From: Brevundimonas diminuta 3F5N
Lineage (GTDB): Bacteria; Pseudomonadota; Alphaproteobacteria; Caulobacterales; Caulobacteraceae
Reading direction: 5' to 3'
Assembly (NCBI RefSeq): GCF_900163625.1
Contig: NZ_FUIE01000065.1
Coordinates: 45,134-109,133 of the forward strand
Length of the DNA stretch: 64,000 bases
The notes beneath the pieces were generated by a model. It worked only from the letters and a program-made list of their open reading frames with translations. It had not been told where the DNA came from and ran no database searches. Below are positions 29,629-38,588 of this stretch, piece by piece. Each line of letters opens with the position of its first letter. The first letter of the stretch is position 1. The translations under genes were made by a program, and so were the position numbers.

Positions 29629-31056
29629 CTAAAACTGGGCCGATGCGGCCGCGAGGTCCGCCAGGAATCTGGCGCGTTCGCTATCCCTCCTAGCCGGATC
29701 AGGCAGGCGCAGCAGATATGCGGGATGCACCGTAAGAAGCACACGCGCGCCGTCTGCCGTCGTCATGACCCGACCGCGCTCGGCCTGCACGGCAGGCTTC
29801 CGGCCAAGCACCGCCAGACCCGCCGTCGCGCCCAGCGCCAGGATCAACCGGGGCTTCACCAGGCGCCGCTCGTGATCCAGCCACCAGCGGCAGGCCTGGA
29901 CCTCGCCCGCATTGGGCGTCTTGTGCAAGCGGCGCTTGCCGCGCGGCTCGTGCTTGAAGTGCTTCACCGCATTGGTGAGGTAAAGATCGCGTCGGTTCAG
30001 TCCCACCTCTTCAAACGCCGCGCCCAGAAGACGGCCCGCTGGTCCAACGAACGGTCGCCCGACCAGATCCTCCTGATCCCCCGGCTGCTCGCCCACCACC
30101 ATCAAAGCGGCGCGCTTCGGCCCCTCGCCGCAAACGCCCTGGGTGGCGTCACGCCATAGCGGACAGCGGCGGCACCCCTGAACGCCGCGCGCCAATTCAT
30201 CCAGGCTTTCGGGAGCCAGATCGTCGGTCGCCGCGCGATCGACCACCGGCGCGCGGACGCGCCGGAACCTGTCGTTGGGTCGAGACGTGGGGCGGGTCAC
30301 CATGGCTTCGGTGCGAACCGACGCGGCGGCCATCAGTTCCGGGATCAGCGCCGCCTCAGGCAGGTTCTTCCAATAGCGCTTAGGCATTTCCGACTGCATC
30401 GCCTGAGGCCGCAGCCGCGCCGGATTGAAGGTCGAGGCGTAGTAGGTGCGCCAGAGATCCTCCATGGCGTCCTCGGTCGGGGCCTGCGCCAGCTCGGCGG
30501 CGGGGCGGTAGGCCAACGCCTGGCCGTTCCAATGAGCTGAGCCGTCCGGCGTCAGGATCGTCCATCGCATGGCGCTGAATCGACGGACAAAGAAAGGAGC
30601 CGTCGCCTGCAACACGCGATGCGCCGGCTCGAACCAGGCGATCCAGTGTTCGCCTGCCTCATCCTCGGCCTGTCGGAAGCGGACGAAGGCCTTCATCTTG
30701 TGGGCGGCGCGGCGCACCGCCTTCACCCGATCAGCCGCCTCGGCCACGTCCCGATCAGACAGGACGTTCAGCAGGTCAGGCTGATCCTTCAAGCGCCACA
30801 GCAGGCGATACATCAGACCAAAACGATCCTCGGATCGATGCTGTATCAACTGCGCCGCCGTCTCCATGAAGGCGCGCGGGGCGTTGAATGCGCCCTCGAC
30901 TTCGGGAAGAGCCGCCGCCTCGTCGAACAGGTCGCCGCGCGAATGGGCCACGACGAACCGCACCTGTGCCGGCTCAACGCCCGCCAACCGCAAACGCCGC
31001 GCCGCCTCGCGCCAGCCGTCGAAATCAAGCGGATCGGCCAGGACAAAACTCCGCAT
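29629..31056 (-). CDS. udgX: UdgX family uracil-DNA binding protein / uracil-DNA glycosylase
   Basis: This is a 475-residue protein in two parts. Residues 1-240 are a DUF4130-like domain that often accompanies UdgX. Residues 290-475 are a family-4-like uracil-DNA glycosylase fold with CRRCPLW (Fe-S cysteines), GEQPGDQEDLVGRPFVGPAG and HPAYLLR. The inserted loop KRRLHKTP is the hallmark of UdgX; its His forms a covalent bond with the uracil site in DNA (known for mycobacterial UdgX). The ATG shares one base with the upstream stop (TGATG), so it is co-translated with the radical SAM gene and under the same LexA box. Confidence 0.93.
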   Translation of the reverse strand: MRSFVLADPLDFDGWREAARRLRLAGVEPAQVRFVVAHSRGDLFDEAAALPEVEGAFNAPRAFMETAAQLIQHRSEDRFGLMYRLLWRLKDQPDLLNVLSDRDVAEAADRVKAVRRAAHKMKAFVRFRQAEDEAGEHWIAWFEPAHRVLQATAPFFVRRFSAMRWTILTPDGSAHWNGQALAYRPAAELAQAPTEDAMEDLWRTYYASTFNPARLRPQAMQSEMPKRYWKNLPEAALIPELMAAASVRTEAMVTRPTSRPNDRFRRVRAPVVDRAATDDLAPESLDELARGVQGCRRCPLWRDATQGVCGEGPKRAALMVVGEQPGDQEDLVGRPFVGPAGRLLGAAFEEVGLNRRDLYLTNAVKHFKHEPRGKRRLHKTPNAGEVQACRWWLDHERRLVKPRLILALGATAGLAVLGRKPAVQAERGRVMTTADGARVLLTVHPAYLLRLPDPARRDSERARFLADLAAASAQF

Positions 31057-32297
31057 CAGAACAGACTCAACTGTTCGGCCTTGCGCCGGGGGGCCAGGCG
31101 CGCACGCAGGTCCGCCGCATCGGTCAGGCCGCCGGGCGTCCAATCCAGCGCCGTGATCCACGGCCGTACCGCCTCGATAGAGCGCGTCAGCCGCCCCACG
31201 TCCTCCAACCGCAAGGTCCGATGGCGTCGCACAGATAGGATGCGGTCAACCGCCTTCACGCCTAGGCCCGGCACCCGCAGCAGCGTCTCACGCGCTGCAC
31301 GGTTCACGTCGACGGGAAAGCCCTCGCGCCGCCGCAGCGCCCAGGCCAGTTTGGGATCGACGGCCAGATCCAGCATTCCATCGTCCGCCCCCTCCCCGAT
31401 CTCGGGCGCGGTGAAGCCGTAGAATCGCATCAGCCAATCGGCCTGATAAAGTCGGTGTTCGCGCATCAGCGGCGGCTTGGTGGGCGGCAACAGGCTGGAG
31501 CCGTCGGGAATGGGGCTGAAGGCGGAATAATAGACCCGACGCAGGCCGTAACCGCCATACAGGGCGGCGCTGCGCGCCATGATCTCCGTGTCCGGCGCCC
31601 CGTCGGCGCCGACGATCAATTGGGTTGACTGTCCCGCTGGGGCGAAGGCGGGCGGGCGTTTTCGGTCGTTCTTTTCGGGCCGGGCTGCTTCCAGCTTCAG
31701 CCGCACCTGCCCCATGGCCTTGCGGATTGTCCGCGCGTCCTTTTCGGGCGCCAGTCGGCCCAGGGCCTCGTCGCGTGGCAGTTCGATGTTGGCGGACAAG
31801 CGATCGGCATAGAGGCCCGCCAGCTCGACCAGCCGCGCGTCCGCCTCCGGGATCAGCTTCAGATGGATGTAACCGCGAAAGTGGTGGTCTTCGCGCAATC
31901 GCCGCGCGACCTCGACCAATTGCTCCATGGTGTAGTCGCCGTTGCGGATCACCCCCGACGACAGGAACAAGCCCTCGACATAGTTGCGCTTGTAGAAGGC
32001 CAGGGTCAGGTCCACGACCTCCTGCACCGTGAAACGCGCCCGCTCGACGTTCGATGACACCCGGTTGATGCAATAGGCGCAGTCGTAGATGCAGAAGTTG
32101 GTCAGCAGGATTTTCAGCAGGCTGACGCACCGGCCGTCCGGCGTATAGGCGTGACAGATGCCCATGCCCTCGGTCGAGCCGATCCCGCGACCTCCCAAGG
32201 AATCTCGTTTGGCCGAACCCGATGAGGCGCATGAAGCGTCATACTTCGCCGCATCCGCCAGCACCGCCAGCTTTCGTCTCAAATCAATCTGCGCCAT
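31056..32297 (-). CDS. Putative DNA modification/repair radical SAM protein
   Basis: This is a 413-residue radical SAM enzyme with the cluster motif CIYDCAYC (Cx3Cx2C, about residues 72-79) and the upstream stretch STEGMGICHAYTPDGRC. The C-terminal part contains a helix-hairpin-helix (LLRVPGLGVKAVDRILSV), a non-specific DNA-binding element. The last five residues, QLSLF, match the bacterial beta-sliding-clamp-binding consensus. The family is regularly found next to UdgX, as here; its reaction is not established. A perfect LexA box lies 3 bp upstream of the ATG, so the pair is very probably part of the SOS response. Confidence 0.92.
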   Translation of the reverse strand: MAQIDLRRKLAVLADAAKYDASCASSGSAKRDSLGGRGIGSTEGMGICHAYTPDGRCVSLLKILLTNFCIYDCAYCINRVSSNVERARFTVQEVVDLTLAFYKRNYVEGLFLSSGVIRNGDYTMEQLVEVARRLREDHHFRGYIHLKLIPEADARLVELAGLYADRLSANIELPRDEALGRLAPEKDARTIRKAMGQVRLKLEAARPEKNDRKRPPAFAPAGQSTQLIVGADGAPDTEIMARSAALYGGYGLRRVYYSAFSPIPDGSSLLPPTKPPLMREHRLYQADWLMRFYGFTAPEIGEGADDGMLDLAVDPKLAWALRRREGFPVDVNRAARETLLRVPGLGVKAVDRILSVRRHRTLRLEDVGRLTRSIEAVRPWITALDWTPGGLTDAADLRARLAPRRKAEQLSLF

Positions 32298-32299
32298 TT

Positions 32300-32314
32300 G
32301 TTCATGATATGTTC
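32300..32314 (-). promoter_or_regulatory. LexA (SOS) box of the radical SAM-udgX operon
   Basis: GTTC-ATGATAT-GTTC is an exact match to the alphaproteobacterial LexA box GTTC-N7-GTTC. It ends 3 nt before the start codon of the radical SAM gene (ATG at 32297 on the minus strand). Only the minus-strand operon is positioned to be controlled by it. Confidence 0.85.
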
Positions 32315-32351
32315 CGGCCGTGGGATGATCCAGCTTGGCTGGAGCGATTTC

Positions 32352-32648
32352 TCAGAACGCCAGCGGTGCGGTCTGCCAGGTCACGCCGACGGCGGCGACC
32401 AGAGCGCCGGTCAGGGCGACACGCCGCTCCCAAAGAGCCGGCTCATCCGGCGCCGGACGCCGCGCCATGGCGAAGGACGCGACGGCGATCAGCGTCAGAC
32501 ACAGAAGGCTGAAACCCAATCCGATCCAGCGACCAGCGGCCGCCTCGGTCGAGGACGACACGTCTGCGGCGCTGGCCAACAGGTAAAGCCCCAGAAAATG
32601 CGCGGCCCAGATCAGCAGCCCCGCCGTCATCGCCAGCCAGCGCCTCAT
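32352..32648 (-). CDS. Small membrane protein downstream of the cytochrome oxidase
   Basis: This is a 98-residue protein with three transmembrane helices (LAMTAGLLIWAAHFLGLYLL, IGLGFSLLCLTLIAVASFA and VALTGALVAAVGVTW). Its ATG overlaps the oxidase stop by 4 nt (ATGA), so it is part of the caa3 operon. I do not recognise a family; by position it may be a small oxidase subunit or assembly helper (inference). Confidence 0.7.
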   Translation of the reverse strand: MRRWLAMTAGLLIWAAHFLGLYLLASAADVSSSTEAAAGRWIGLGFSLLCLTLIAVASFAMARRPAPDEPALWERRVALTGALVAAVGVTWQTAPLAF

Positions 32649-35191
32649 GCGCCGGAGCTCGGAAACAGTCGGATCAGCAGCACCACGATCACCGCCTGCG
32701 CCGCCGTATAGGTCATGAAGAGGCCGATCAGGTCTACCGTCGACGGCCGCTCGGCCGACAGCCGCCTGAACGCCCGTCGCAGCAAGATGTAGAGTCCCAT
32801 TAACATCCCGATCCCGGCAAACGTCGCCGACCACCCGAGCAGGGCGAAGACCGCGGCGCCCTGGCTGGTAGCGTCAGGCTTGAGCCCAGCGGTCCACCAG
32901 GCCTGGAGCTCAAGCCCTATCGCCGTCGCGGCGGCGATGGCGCTGATGACCAGAAGAACCGTAGCGAGCGTCTCCGCTCCCTTCCCGGTCCGTCGCAAAA
33001 CGTGCGGCGCCGCTGCGGCGCAAAGCCCCCCCAGGGCCAGAACGCCGAGGTGCAGCATCATCGACGCCGTCTCCGGCGGCGCCTGCCACAGATCCGGCCG
33101 CCGGCTCCACAGAAAGACATAGGAGAAGCCCGCCAGCAGGCAGACCATGCCGCCGACAATCAGCACGATCACAATGGCCCACCAGCCGTGGCTGGACGGA
33201 CCCGAAACATAGTTGGGTACGCGGACACCCGCTCCGATGTCGGTCGTCCTGCGACTGTGCGGCGCATCCAGGAACCAGCACCAGCGCATGATGCAGTAGA
33301 TCGCCAGCACGCCGCTGACCACGGCGGCGACATAGGCCTGGATGGTCAGGATCAGGAAGAAGCCTGCCGTGAAGAGGGCGCCGAACACGTGCCAGGGTGA
33401 CGGACGCGGGAGGCGCAAGACATACTGCGGCTCAGCGTTCAGAGGGCCGGTGACCAGGGTCTGGCGCTCGCCTCCCGCCGCGCCGGGCAGGAACCAGCGC
33501 CCCTCCTCCACCTCCTTCGCCAAGCTCTTCTGTTCCCACAGCGGATAGAGGCTCTTCACCACGGGGACGGAGCGCAGAGAATAATAGCCGCTGGGCAGCC
33601 ACTCTAGTCCTGGGCCGTCGTGGATGTTGCCCGCCTCGCGCGGGCCGAAGGGGCGGAAGTTGCGGATCATGTCGACGACCCACAGCAGGACCGCCAGGCC
33701 GAACAGGAAGGCCCCGACGGTGGAGATGAAGTTGGGTAGATCCCAGCCCCGCCCCGGCAGATAGGTGTAGACCCGACGCGGCATCCCCATCAGCCCCGTC
33801 AGATGCATCGGCATGAAAGCGATGTTGTGCCCAGCGAACATCAGCCAGAAGATCCATCTGCCCATGCGTTCGCTCAGCGGCCGGACGCTGGACATCGGCA
33901 GCCAATAGTAGATGGCCGCGAACATCGGAAAGACCATGCCGCCGATCAGGACATAGTGCAGGTGGGCGACGATGAAATAGCTGTCGTGGGCCTGCCAGTC
34001 GAAGGGCACCATGGCGACCATCACCCCGGTCAGCCCGCCCATGACGAAGATGACCAGGCCGCCCACGGCGAACAGGCCGGGCGTGGTGAAGCGCATCTTT
34101 CCGGCCGCTATGGTGGCGATCCAGGCGAAGACCTGCACGCCCGCAGGGACACTGACCGCCATGGAGGCGGCGCTGAAGTAGTTGATGCTGATCTGCGGCA
34201 TGCCGGTGGTGAACATGTGGTGCGCCCACACGCCAAAGCTGATGAAGCCGGTCGCCAGCATGGCCATGACCACCAGGGGATGCCCGACCAGCTTGGTCCG
34301 CGCCATGGCGGGTATGATGGTCGACATGGCGCCCGCCGCCGGCAGGAAGATGATGTAGACCTCCGGGTGGCCGAAGAACCAGAACAGGTGCTGCCACAGC
34401 ATGGGATCGCCGCCCTTCAGCGGATCGAAGAAGGGCCAGCCCAGCGCCCGTTCCAGCTCCAGCAGCAAGGTCGCCAGGATCACCGATGGAAAGGCGATGA
34501 TGATCATGCAGGCGAAGATCAGCATCGCCCAGGCGAAAACCGGCAGCTTGTCCAGCGTCATGCCGGGCGCGCGCGTCTTCAGCACCCCGACGATGATCTC
34601 GATCGCTCCGGCGATGGCCGAGATCTCGATAAAGCCGATACCCAGCAGCCAGAAGTCGGCGTTGATCCCCGGCGAATAGGTCATGCCCGTCAGCGGTGGG
34701 TACATGAACCATCCCCCGTCCGGTGCCAGGCCGAAGAACAGAGAGCAGAAGAAGGCCAGGCCGCCGATCAGATAGGCCCAGAAGGCGTAGGCCCCGAGGC
34801 GCGGAAACGGCAGGTCGCGCGCCCCCAGCATCTGCGGCAGCAGCAGCACGCCCAGCGCCTCGACCGCTGGCACGGCGAACAGGAACATCATCACCGTACC
34901 GTGCATGGTGAAGATCTGGTTGTAGGTTTCCTGCGGCAGGAAGCCCGTCATCGGTAGGGCCAGCTGGGTGCGCATCAGCAGCGCCAGCACCCCCGCAAGC
35001 ACGAAGAACAGCATGGCCGCGCCGACGTAATAGACGCCGATGATGTTGTTGTTGATCGCCGTGATCCACTCGCCGGGACGGCGCGGACCGCACCAGGCGG
35101 CTTCCAGCTGCTCCAGCTCGCCGTCCGGACGCGGCTCCTCGGTGGGAAAGCGATCGTATTTGCGGACGTCGAAGCCGGTTTCCGACGTCAT
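32645..35191 (-). CDS. ctaD: Cytochrome c oxidase subunit I fused to subunit III (caa3 type)
   Basis: This is an 848-residue protein. Residues 1-560 are subunit I: FFGHPEVYIIFLPAAG holds the CuB His and the cross-linked Tyr, HDSYFIVAHLHYVLIGG holds haem a/a3 and CuB ligands, and THMFTTG-like and PAGVQVF motifs are present. The C-terminal 240 residues (from about 610) add seven or so helices resembling subunit III, including SSHGWWAIVIVLIVGG and SATFAGIGMLMGLYILL. Such CoxA-CoxC fusions occur in caa3 oxidases. ATG 35191 overlaps the coxB stop (ATGA). It reduces oxygen to water and pumps protons in the inner membrane. Confidence 0.93.
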   Translation of the reverse strand: MTSETGFDVRKYDRFPTEEPRPDGELEQLEAAWCGPRRPGEWITAINNNIIGVYYVGAAMLFFVLAGVLALLMRTQLALPMTGFLPQETYNQIFTMHGTVMMFLFAVPAVEALGVLLLPQMLGARDLPFPRLGAYAFWAYLIGGLAFFCSLFFGLAPDGGWFMYPPLTGMTYSPGINADFWLLGIGFIEISAIAGAIEIIVGVLKTRAPGMTLDKLPVFAWAMLIFACMIIIAFPSVILATLLLELERALGWPFFDPLKGGDPMLWQHLFWFFGHPEVYIIFLPAAGAMSTIIPAMARTKLVGHPLVVMAMLATGFISFGVWAHHMFTTGMPQISINYFSAASMAVSVPAGVQVFAWIATIAAGKMRFTTPGLFAVGGLVIFVMGGLTGVMVAMVPFDWQAHDSYFIVAHLHYVLIGGMVFPMFAAIYYWLPMSSVRPLSERMGRWIFWLMFAGHNIAFMPMHLTGLMGMPRRVYTYLPGRGWDLPNFISTVGAFLFGLAVLLWVVDMIRNFRPFGPREAGNIHDGPGLEWLPSGYYSLRSVPVVKSLYPLWEQKSLAKEVEEGRWFLPGAAGGERQTLVTGPLNAEPQYVLRLPRPSPWHVFGALFTAGFFLILTIQAYVAAVVSGVLAIYCIMRWCWFLDAPHSRRTTDIGAGVRVPNYVSGPSSHGWWAIVIVLIVGGMVCLLAGFSYVFLWSRRPDLWQAPPETASMMLHLGVLALGGLCAAAAPHVLRRTGKGAETLATVLLVISAIAAATAIGLELQAWWTAGLKPDATSQGAAVFALLGWSATFAGIGMLMGLYILLRRAFRRLSAERPSTVDLIGLFMTYTAAQAVIVVLLIRLFPSSGA

Positions 35192-36138
35192 TTCAGACTG
35201 TCCAGATAGGCGGCCAGATCCCGCAGCTCGCGCCCGGTCAGCACCGGATAGGACGGCATCCGATTGCCCGGCTTGATCCCCTGGCTGTCGGCGATCCATC
35301 CCGCCATCGTCCCCTGATTGTTGGGCAGGATGCCCGCGCCCAGCGTCTGGCGCGAACCGACATGGGTCAGGTCCGGCCCGGCCAGGCCGTTGGCCTCGGT
35401 TCCGCGTAGGGTATGGCAGGCGCCGCAGCCCGAGACGCTGAACACCCCCGCGCCGGGCAGGGCGGACGGCGCGGCGGGCGCGGCTTGCCTGGCCCGCCAG
35501 GCTTCGAAGTCGGCCTCCGCATGGGCGACGACGACGAAGCCCATCAGGGCGTGAGGGCCGCCGCAGTATTCGGCGCACTGTCCCGCATAAACGCCCGGCT
35601 TGTCAGCCTGCAGGCGCATGAAGTTGCGGCGGCCTGGGATCATGTCCGTCTTGCCGCCCAGGCGCGGCACCCACAAGCTATGGATGACGTCGGCGCTCTC
35701 CAGTTCGACCACCACCGGACGGCCGACGGGGATGTGAACCTCATTGGCGTCCTGGACCGTTTCGCGGCCCTGGTCGTCCAGATAGGCCACGCGCCACCAC
35801 CACATCTCGCCGGTGACGCGCACGCGCATCTCGCCGTCACGCGGCGCATCCGACACGCGCGCGGTGACGTTGAGGCCGTAGATCAGCAGGCCCGTCAGCA
35901 CGACCACCGGAAAGGCCAGGCCGCCGATCCAGACCAGGCGCTCGCCGCCAACGCGACGTTTCCACGTCCTCGGCCCGAACAAGGCCACGCCCAGGGCGAT
36001 CAGGACAACGGCCAGCACGACCGCGCCCATGACAAACAGCACCCAGGCAACCACCGTCACCGGCCCGGCGAACGGTCCGGCCGGGTCCAGAACCGGCGGC
36101 GGCCAGCCGCCCAGCATGTCCGGCGTCTCAGTCGTCAT
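35188..36138 (-). CDS. coxB: Cytochrome c oxidase subunit II with fused cytochrome c domain
   Basis: This is a 316-residue subunit II of a caa3-type oxidase. Two transmembrane helices (about 25-55 and 70-92) are followed by the CuA domain: His in DVIHSLWVPRLGG, then GQCAEYCGGPHALMGF with the two Cys, Glu, His and Met ligands. A C-terminal class I cytochrome c (about 228-316) has CGACH and the axial Met in NRMPSYP. This lets the enzyme accept electrons directly through its own haem c. It overlaps the preceding cytochrome c gene by about 11 bp. Confidence 0.95.
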   Translation of the reverse strand: MTTETPDMLGGWPPPVLDPAGPFAGPVTVVAWVLFVMGAVVLAVVLIALGVALFGPRTWKRRVGGERLVWIGGLAFPVVVLTGLLIYGLNVTARVSDAPRDGEMRVRVTGEMWWWRVAYLDDQGRETVQDANEVHIPVGRPVVVELESADVIHSLWVPRLGGKTDMIPGRRNFMRLQADKPGVYAGQCAEYCGGPHALMGFVVVAHAEADFEAWRARQAAPAAPSALPGAGVFSVSGCGACHTLRGTEANGLAGPDLTHVGSRQTLGAGILPNNQGTMAGWIADSQGIKPGNRMPSYPVLTGRELRDLAAYLDSLK

Positions 36139-36505
36139 CGAGCGTATAGAGATAGGCCGCTATGTCGCGGGCTTCGGCTTCGCTCAGGGGCATGGGCGGC
36201 ATGCCGGCGTCGGGCAGCAACGACGGCGCGTCGCGCACGAAGGCTGCCATGACCACGGGCTGGTTCGGCAGCCTCCCGGCGATCATCGGCCGCGCCCCCA
36301 CGCCCGCCAGCGATCCGCCGGTCCGCCCCTCGGGCCAGGCCACGCCGGGAATGACGTGGCAGGCGCCGCAGCCCTGGGTCCGGATCAGGCGCAGCCCCAC
36401 GGCCGCGTCGGCGCCCGCCAGGTCGCGCGGCGCTCTGGCATTGTCCGCGCAGGCGGCCAGGCCCAGCAGGCCGGCGGCCGAAACCACAGCGCCTATCTTC
36501 CCCAT
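36128..36505 (-). CDS. Mono-haem cytochrome c lipoprotein, first gene of the caa3 operon
   Basis: This is a 125-residue c-type cytochrome. ATG 36505 gives a lipoprotein signal (MGKIGAVVSAAGLLGLAAC, lipobox LAAC), so the protein is probably anchored on the periplasmic face. The haem site is CGACH (about residue 51) and the axial Met is likely in MPPMPLSEAEARDIAAYL. The gene overlaps coxB and probably supplies electrons to the oxidase. No clear SD sequence precedes the start, and a longer in-frame version is open, so the start is less certain than the function. Confidence 0.85.
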   Translation of the reverse strand: MGKIGAVVSAAGLLGLAACADNARAPRDLAGADAAVGLRLIRTQGCGACHVIPGVAWPEGRTGGSLAGVGARPMIAGRLPNQPVVMAAFVRDAPSLLPDAGMPPMPLSEAEARDIAAYLYTLDDD

Positions 36506-36615
36506 CGTCGCGACATGACGGCATACGGCCCCTTTCCGCTTCGCCAGAACCAATCCGCCGGGCGGCCAGGGGTTCCGAGGCGGAACCGGCACCGCAAAGC
36601 CGGTGTTGGATCGGG

Positions 36616-37356
36616 GTGCGCGCCCTGCTCCTCGCTTTTCTGGGACTGACCCTCGCCGCCTGCGACGCGACGCCAGGCGCGACCGACCGCGCCTTTCAGG
36701 CGTCCGGCGAGGTGATCGCCATGAGCGGGGGCGCGGGCGGCGCGGCCAACGCCTGCTTCACCTGTCACGGCCTGAAGGGCGAAGGCGACGGCGTCTCGAC
36801 GCCGCGCCTCGCCGGTCTGGACCAGGGCTATCTGCAGAAACAGATGGAGGATTACGCCAGCGGCCTGCGTCCCGACGACGTGATGACCCGCGTGGCCAAG
36901 GGCCTGAATCAGGACGCGCGCAGGGCCGTCGCGGCCTGGTACGCCGAACTGCCCCCGCCCGCCGTTCAGACTTCAACCGCCTCTCCGCCCCAGATCTGGT
37001 TGACCGGCGACACGGCGCGCGGAATCACGGCCTGCGCCGCCTGTCATGGCGTTGAAGGCCAAGGTGCGGGCGAAGGGCAGCCGATCGTCGCCGGGCAGCC
37101 CGCGGCCTATACGCTGGAACAGATTTACCGCTGGAAGTCCGGCGAGCGGCGAAACGACCCGCGTGGCGTCATGGCCGCCGCCGTACAACGGCTGACGGAC
37201 GACGAAGCCCGCGCCATCGCCGCCTGGCTATCGACCCAGCCGCCCTCCCCGGTCCGCGCCGAAGCGTCGGTCGCCAGCGCCGCCTCGGTCGCCGCTGCGG
37301 CGCGCCCGGCCGCGTCGCGCGAAATCCGCCGCCCCGCTCGTTCCGACGGCGACTGA
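36616..37356 (+). CDS. Di-haem cytochrome c lipoprotein (c4-like)
   Basis: This is a 246-residue exported cytochrome with two CxxCH haem sites, CFTCH (about residue 47) and CAACH (about 142), in tandem class I domains as in cytochrome c4. The N-terminus MRALLLAFLGLTLAAC is a lipoprotein signal. It starts on GTG 36616, about 110 bp from the divergent caa3 operon. The C-terminal 35 residues are an Ala/Ser/Arg-rich tail of unknown role. It is a likely electron donor to the neighbouring oxidase (inference). Confidence 0.9.
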   Translation: MRALLLAFLGLTLAACDATPGATDRAFQASGEVIAMSGGAGGAANACFTCHGLKGEGDGVSTPRLAGLDQGYLQKQMEDYASGLRPDDVMTRVAKGLNQDARRAVAAWYAELPPPAVQTSTASPPQIWLTGDTARGITACAACHGVEGQGAGEGQPIVAGQPAAYTLEQIYRWKSGERRNDPRGVMAAAVQRLTDDEARAIAAWLSTQPPSPVRAEASVASAASVAAAARPAASREIRRPARSDGD

Positions 37357-37428
37357 ACTCCTCGGGAACAGGCCACGCGCACAGCGATTGGTTGTCTCAC
37401 GACTAGAACAACCCGGTGGAGGCCGTTG

Positions 37429-37875
37429 ATGCACGCCCACAGCTATCGCAATCTCGCAATCGAACTGCTGATCGACTTCGTCATCATGTATCTGGTGATG
37501 TTCACCATGATCGCGACGCTCGATCATTTCCGCTTCAACCTGAACAACGTCTATATGACGCTGATGATGGTCGCGCCCATGGCCGTGGTGATGCTGCTGT
37601 CGATGCGTTCGATGTTCCAGAACAGGCGCAACAACTGGATCATCATCGGAATCGCCGCCGTCGTATTCGCCACTAGCTTCTACGCCATGCGCACCCAGGC
37701 GGCCATTAACGACCAGGAGCTGATCCGCGGCATGATCCCCCATCATTCCGGGGCGATCCTGATGTGCGGAAAGGCCAAGCTGACCGACCCTGAGCTCATC
37801 GCCCTGTGCGACGAAATCATCGTCGCTCAAGAGCGGGAGATCGCCCAGATGCAGGCGATCCTGGACCGACTCTAG
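37429..37875 (+). CDS. DUF305 domain membrane protein
   Basis: This is a 148-residue protein with three N-terminal transmembrane helices ([53 protein letters not shown]) and a short periplasmic DUF305 part. The signature is [20 protein letters not shown], with the paired His residues typical of this ferritin-like or copper-associated family. GGAGG lies 6 nt before the first codons. It shares its stop tetranucleotide CTAG with the convergent cytochrome b561 gene. Metal handling related to the oxidase is possible but not shown. Confidence 0.85.
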   Translation: MHAHSYRNLAIELLIDFVIMYLVMFTMIATLDHFRFNLNNVYMTLMMVAPMAVVMLLSMRSMFQNRRNNWIIIGIAAVVFATSFYAMRTQAAINDQELIRGMIPHHSGAILMCGKAKLTDPELIALCDEIIVAQEREIAQMQAILDRL

Positions 37876-38588
37876 ACCTGGAAGCGGGTGCGGCCGCGCC
37901 GCAGCCTCCGAACAGTCGTCACGACCCTTTTCTCCAACGCCCGCCATCGCCGCTGCCATCGCGTGCGTCGGGGCCGTAGCTGGGGAACAACCGGCAGCAT
38001 GGCGTGGAAGACGTCGTCGCGGTCAATCAGATGGTGCTTCAGCGCGGCCCCCGCATGGATCGGGATCATCAGCAGAAGGGCGATGACGAGGCCCCAGTGC
38101 ATCCACTCGGCCGCCGCCTCGACCGCCCAGAGCTGACGATTCGACAGATCCTGCATCGGCAGCATCGGCCAGGGAATGAAGCCCGCCGCCGCCAGTTGGG
38201 CGTCTCGCGCTGTGGCCGATATCATCGCCCAACCCGACAACGGCAGGCCGAACAGGCAGAGATAGAAGACATAGTGGGTGACGTGGGCGGCCGTGCTTTC
38301 CCATCCCGGCTTGTCCGCGTCATTGATCAGATCCGGCGCGACCAGCCGCCAGGTCAGACGGCCGATCACCAGCAACAACATCAGCACGCCGACGGCGAAA
38401 TGGACCTCATAGGCCGCGACCTTCTCGCCGCCGACCGGCAGCCGACCCATCCACCAGCCCCACCCCAACTGGAACACGACCAGACCTGCCATGATCCAGT
38501 GAAACCAGATGGCCACGGGGGAATAGCGCCCCTCGTCATGATGACCGGCGGCCCACTCCAGCGCCTGGGCGATCAGCCGGTCGATCAT
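37872..38588 (-). CDS. Cytochrome b561 family protein
   Basis: This is a 238-residue integral membrane di-haem cytochrome b. Haem-ligand histidines are visible in [48 protein letters not shown] and [18 protein letters not shown]. The family shuttles electrons between the quinone pool and periplasmic acceptors. Its ATG overlaps the stop of the CtaG-like gene by 4 nt, so the two form an operon next to the caa3 oxidase. Confidence 0.9.
   Translation of the reverse strand: MIDRLIAQALEWAAGHHDEGRYSPVAIWFHWIMAGLVVFQLGWGWWMGRLPVGGEKVAAYEVHFAVGVLMLLLVIGRLTWRLVAPDLINDADKPGWESTAAHVTHYVFYLCLFGLPLSGWAMISATARDAQLAAAGFIPWPMLPMQDLSNRQLWAVEAAAEWMHWGLVIALLLMIPIHAGAALKHHLIDRDDVFHAMLPVVPQLRPRRTRWQRRWRALEKRVVTTVRRLRRGRTRFQV

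Noticed and set aside
37362..37400. GGAAC upstream of the DUF305 gene
   Set aside because: At the expected 17-18 nt distance there is no CGTT or CTT element, so it does not qualify as a general-stress promoter.
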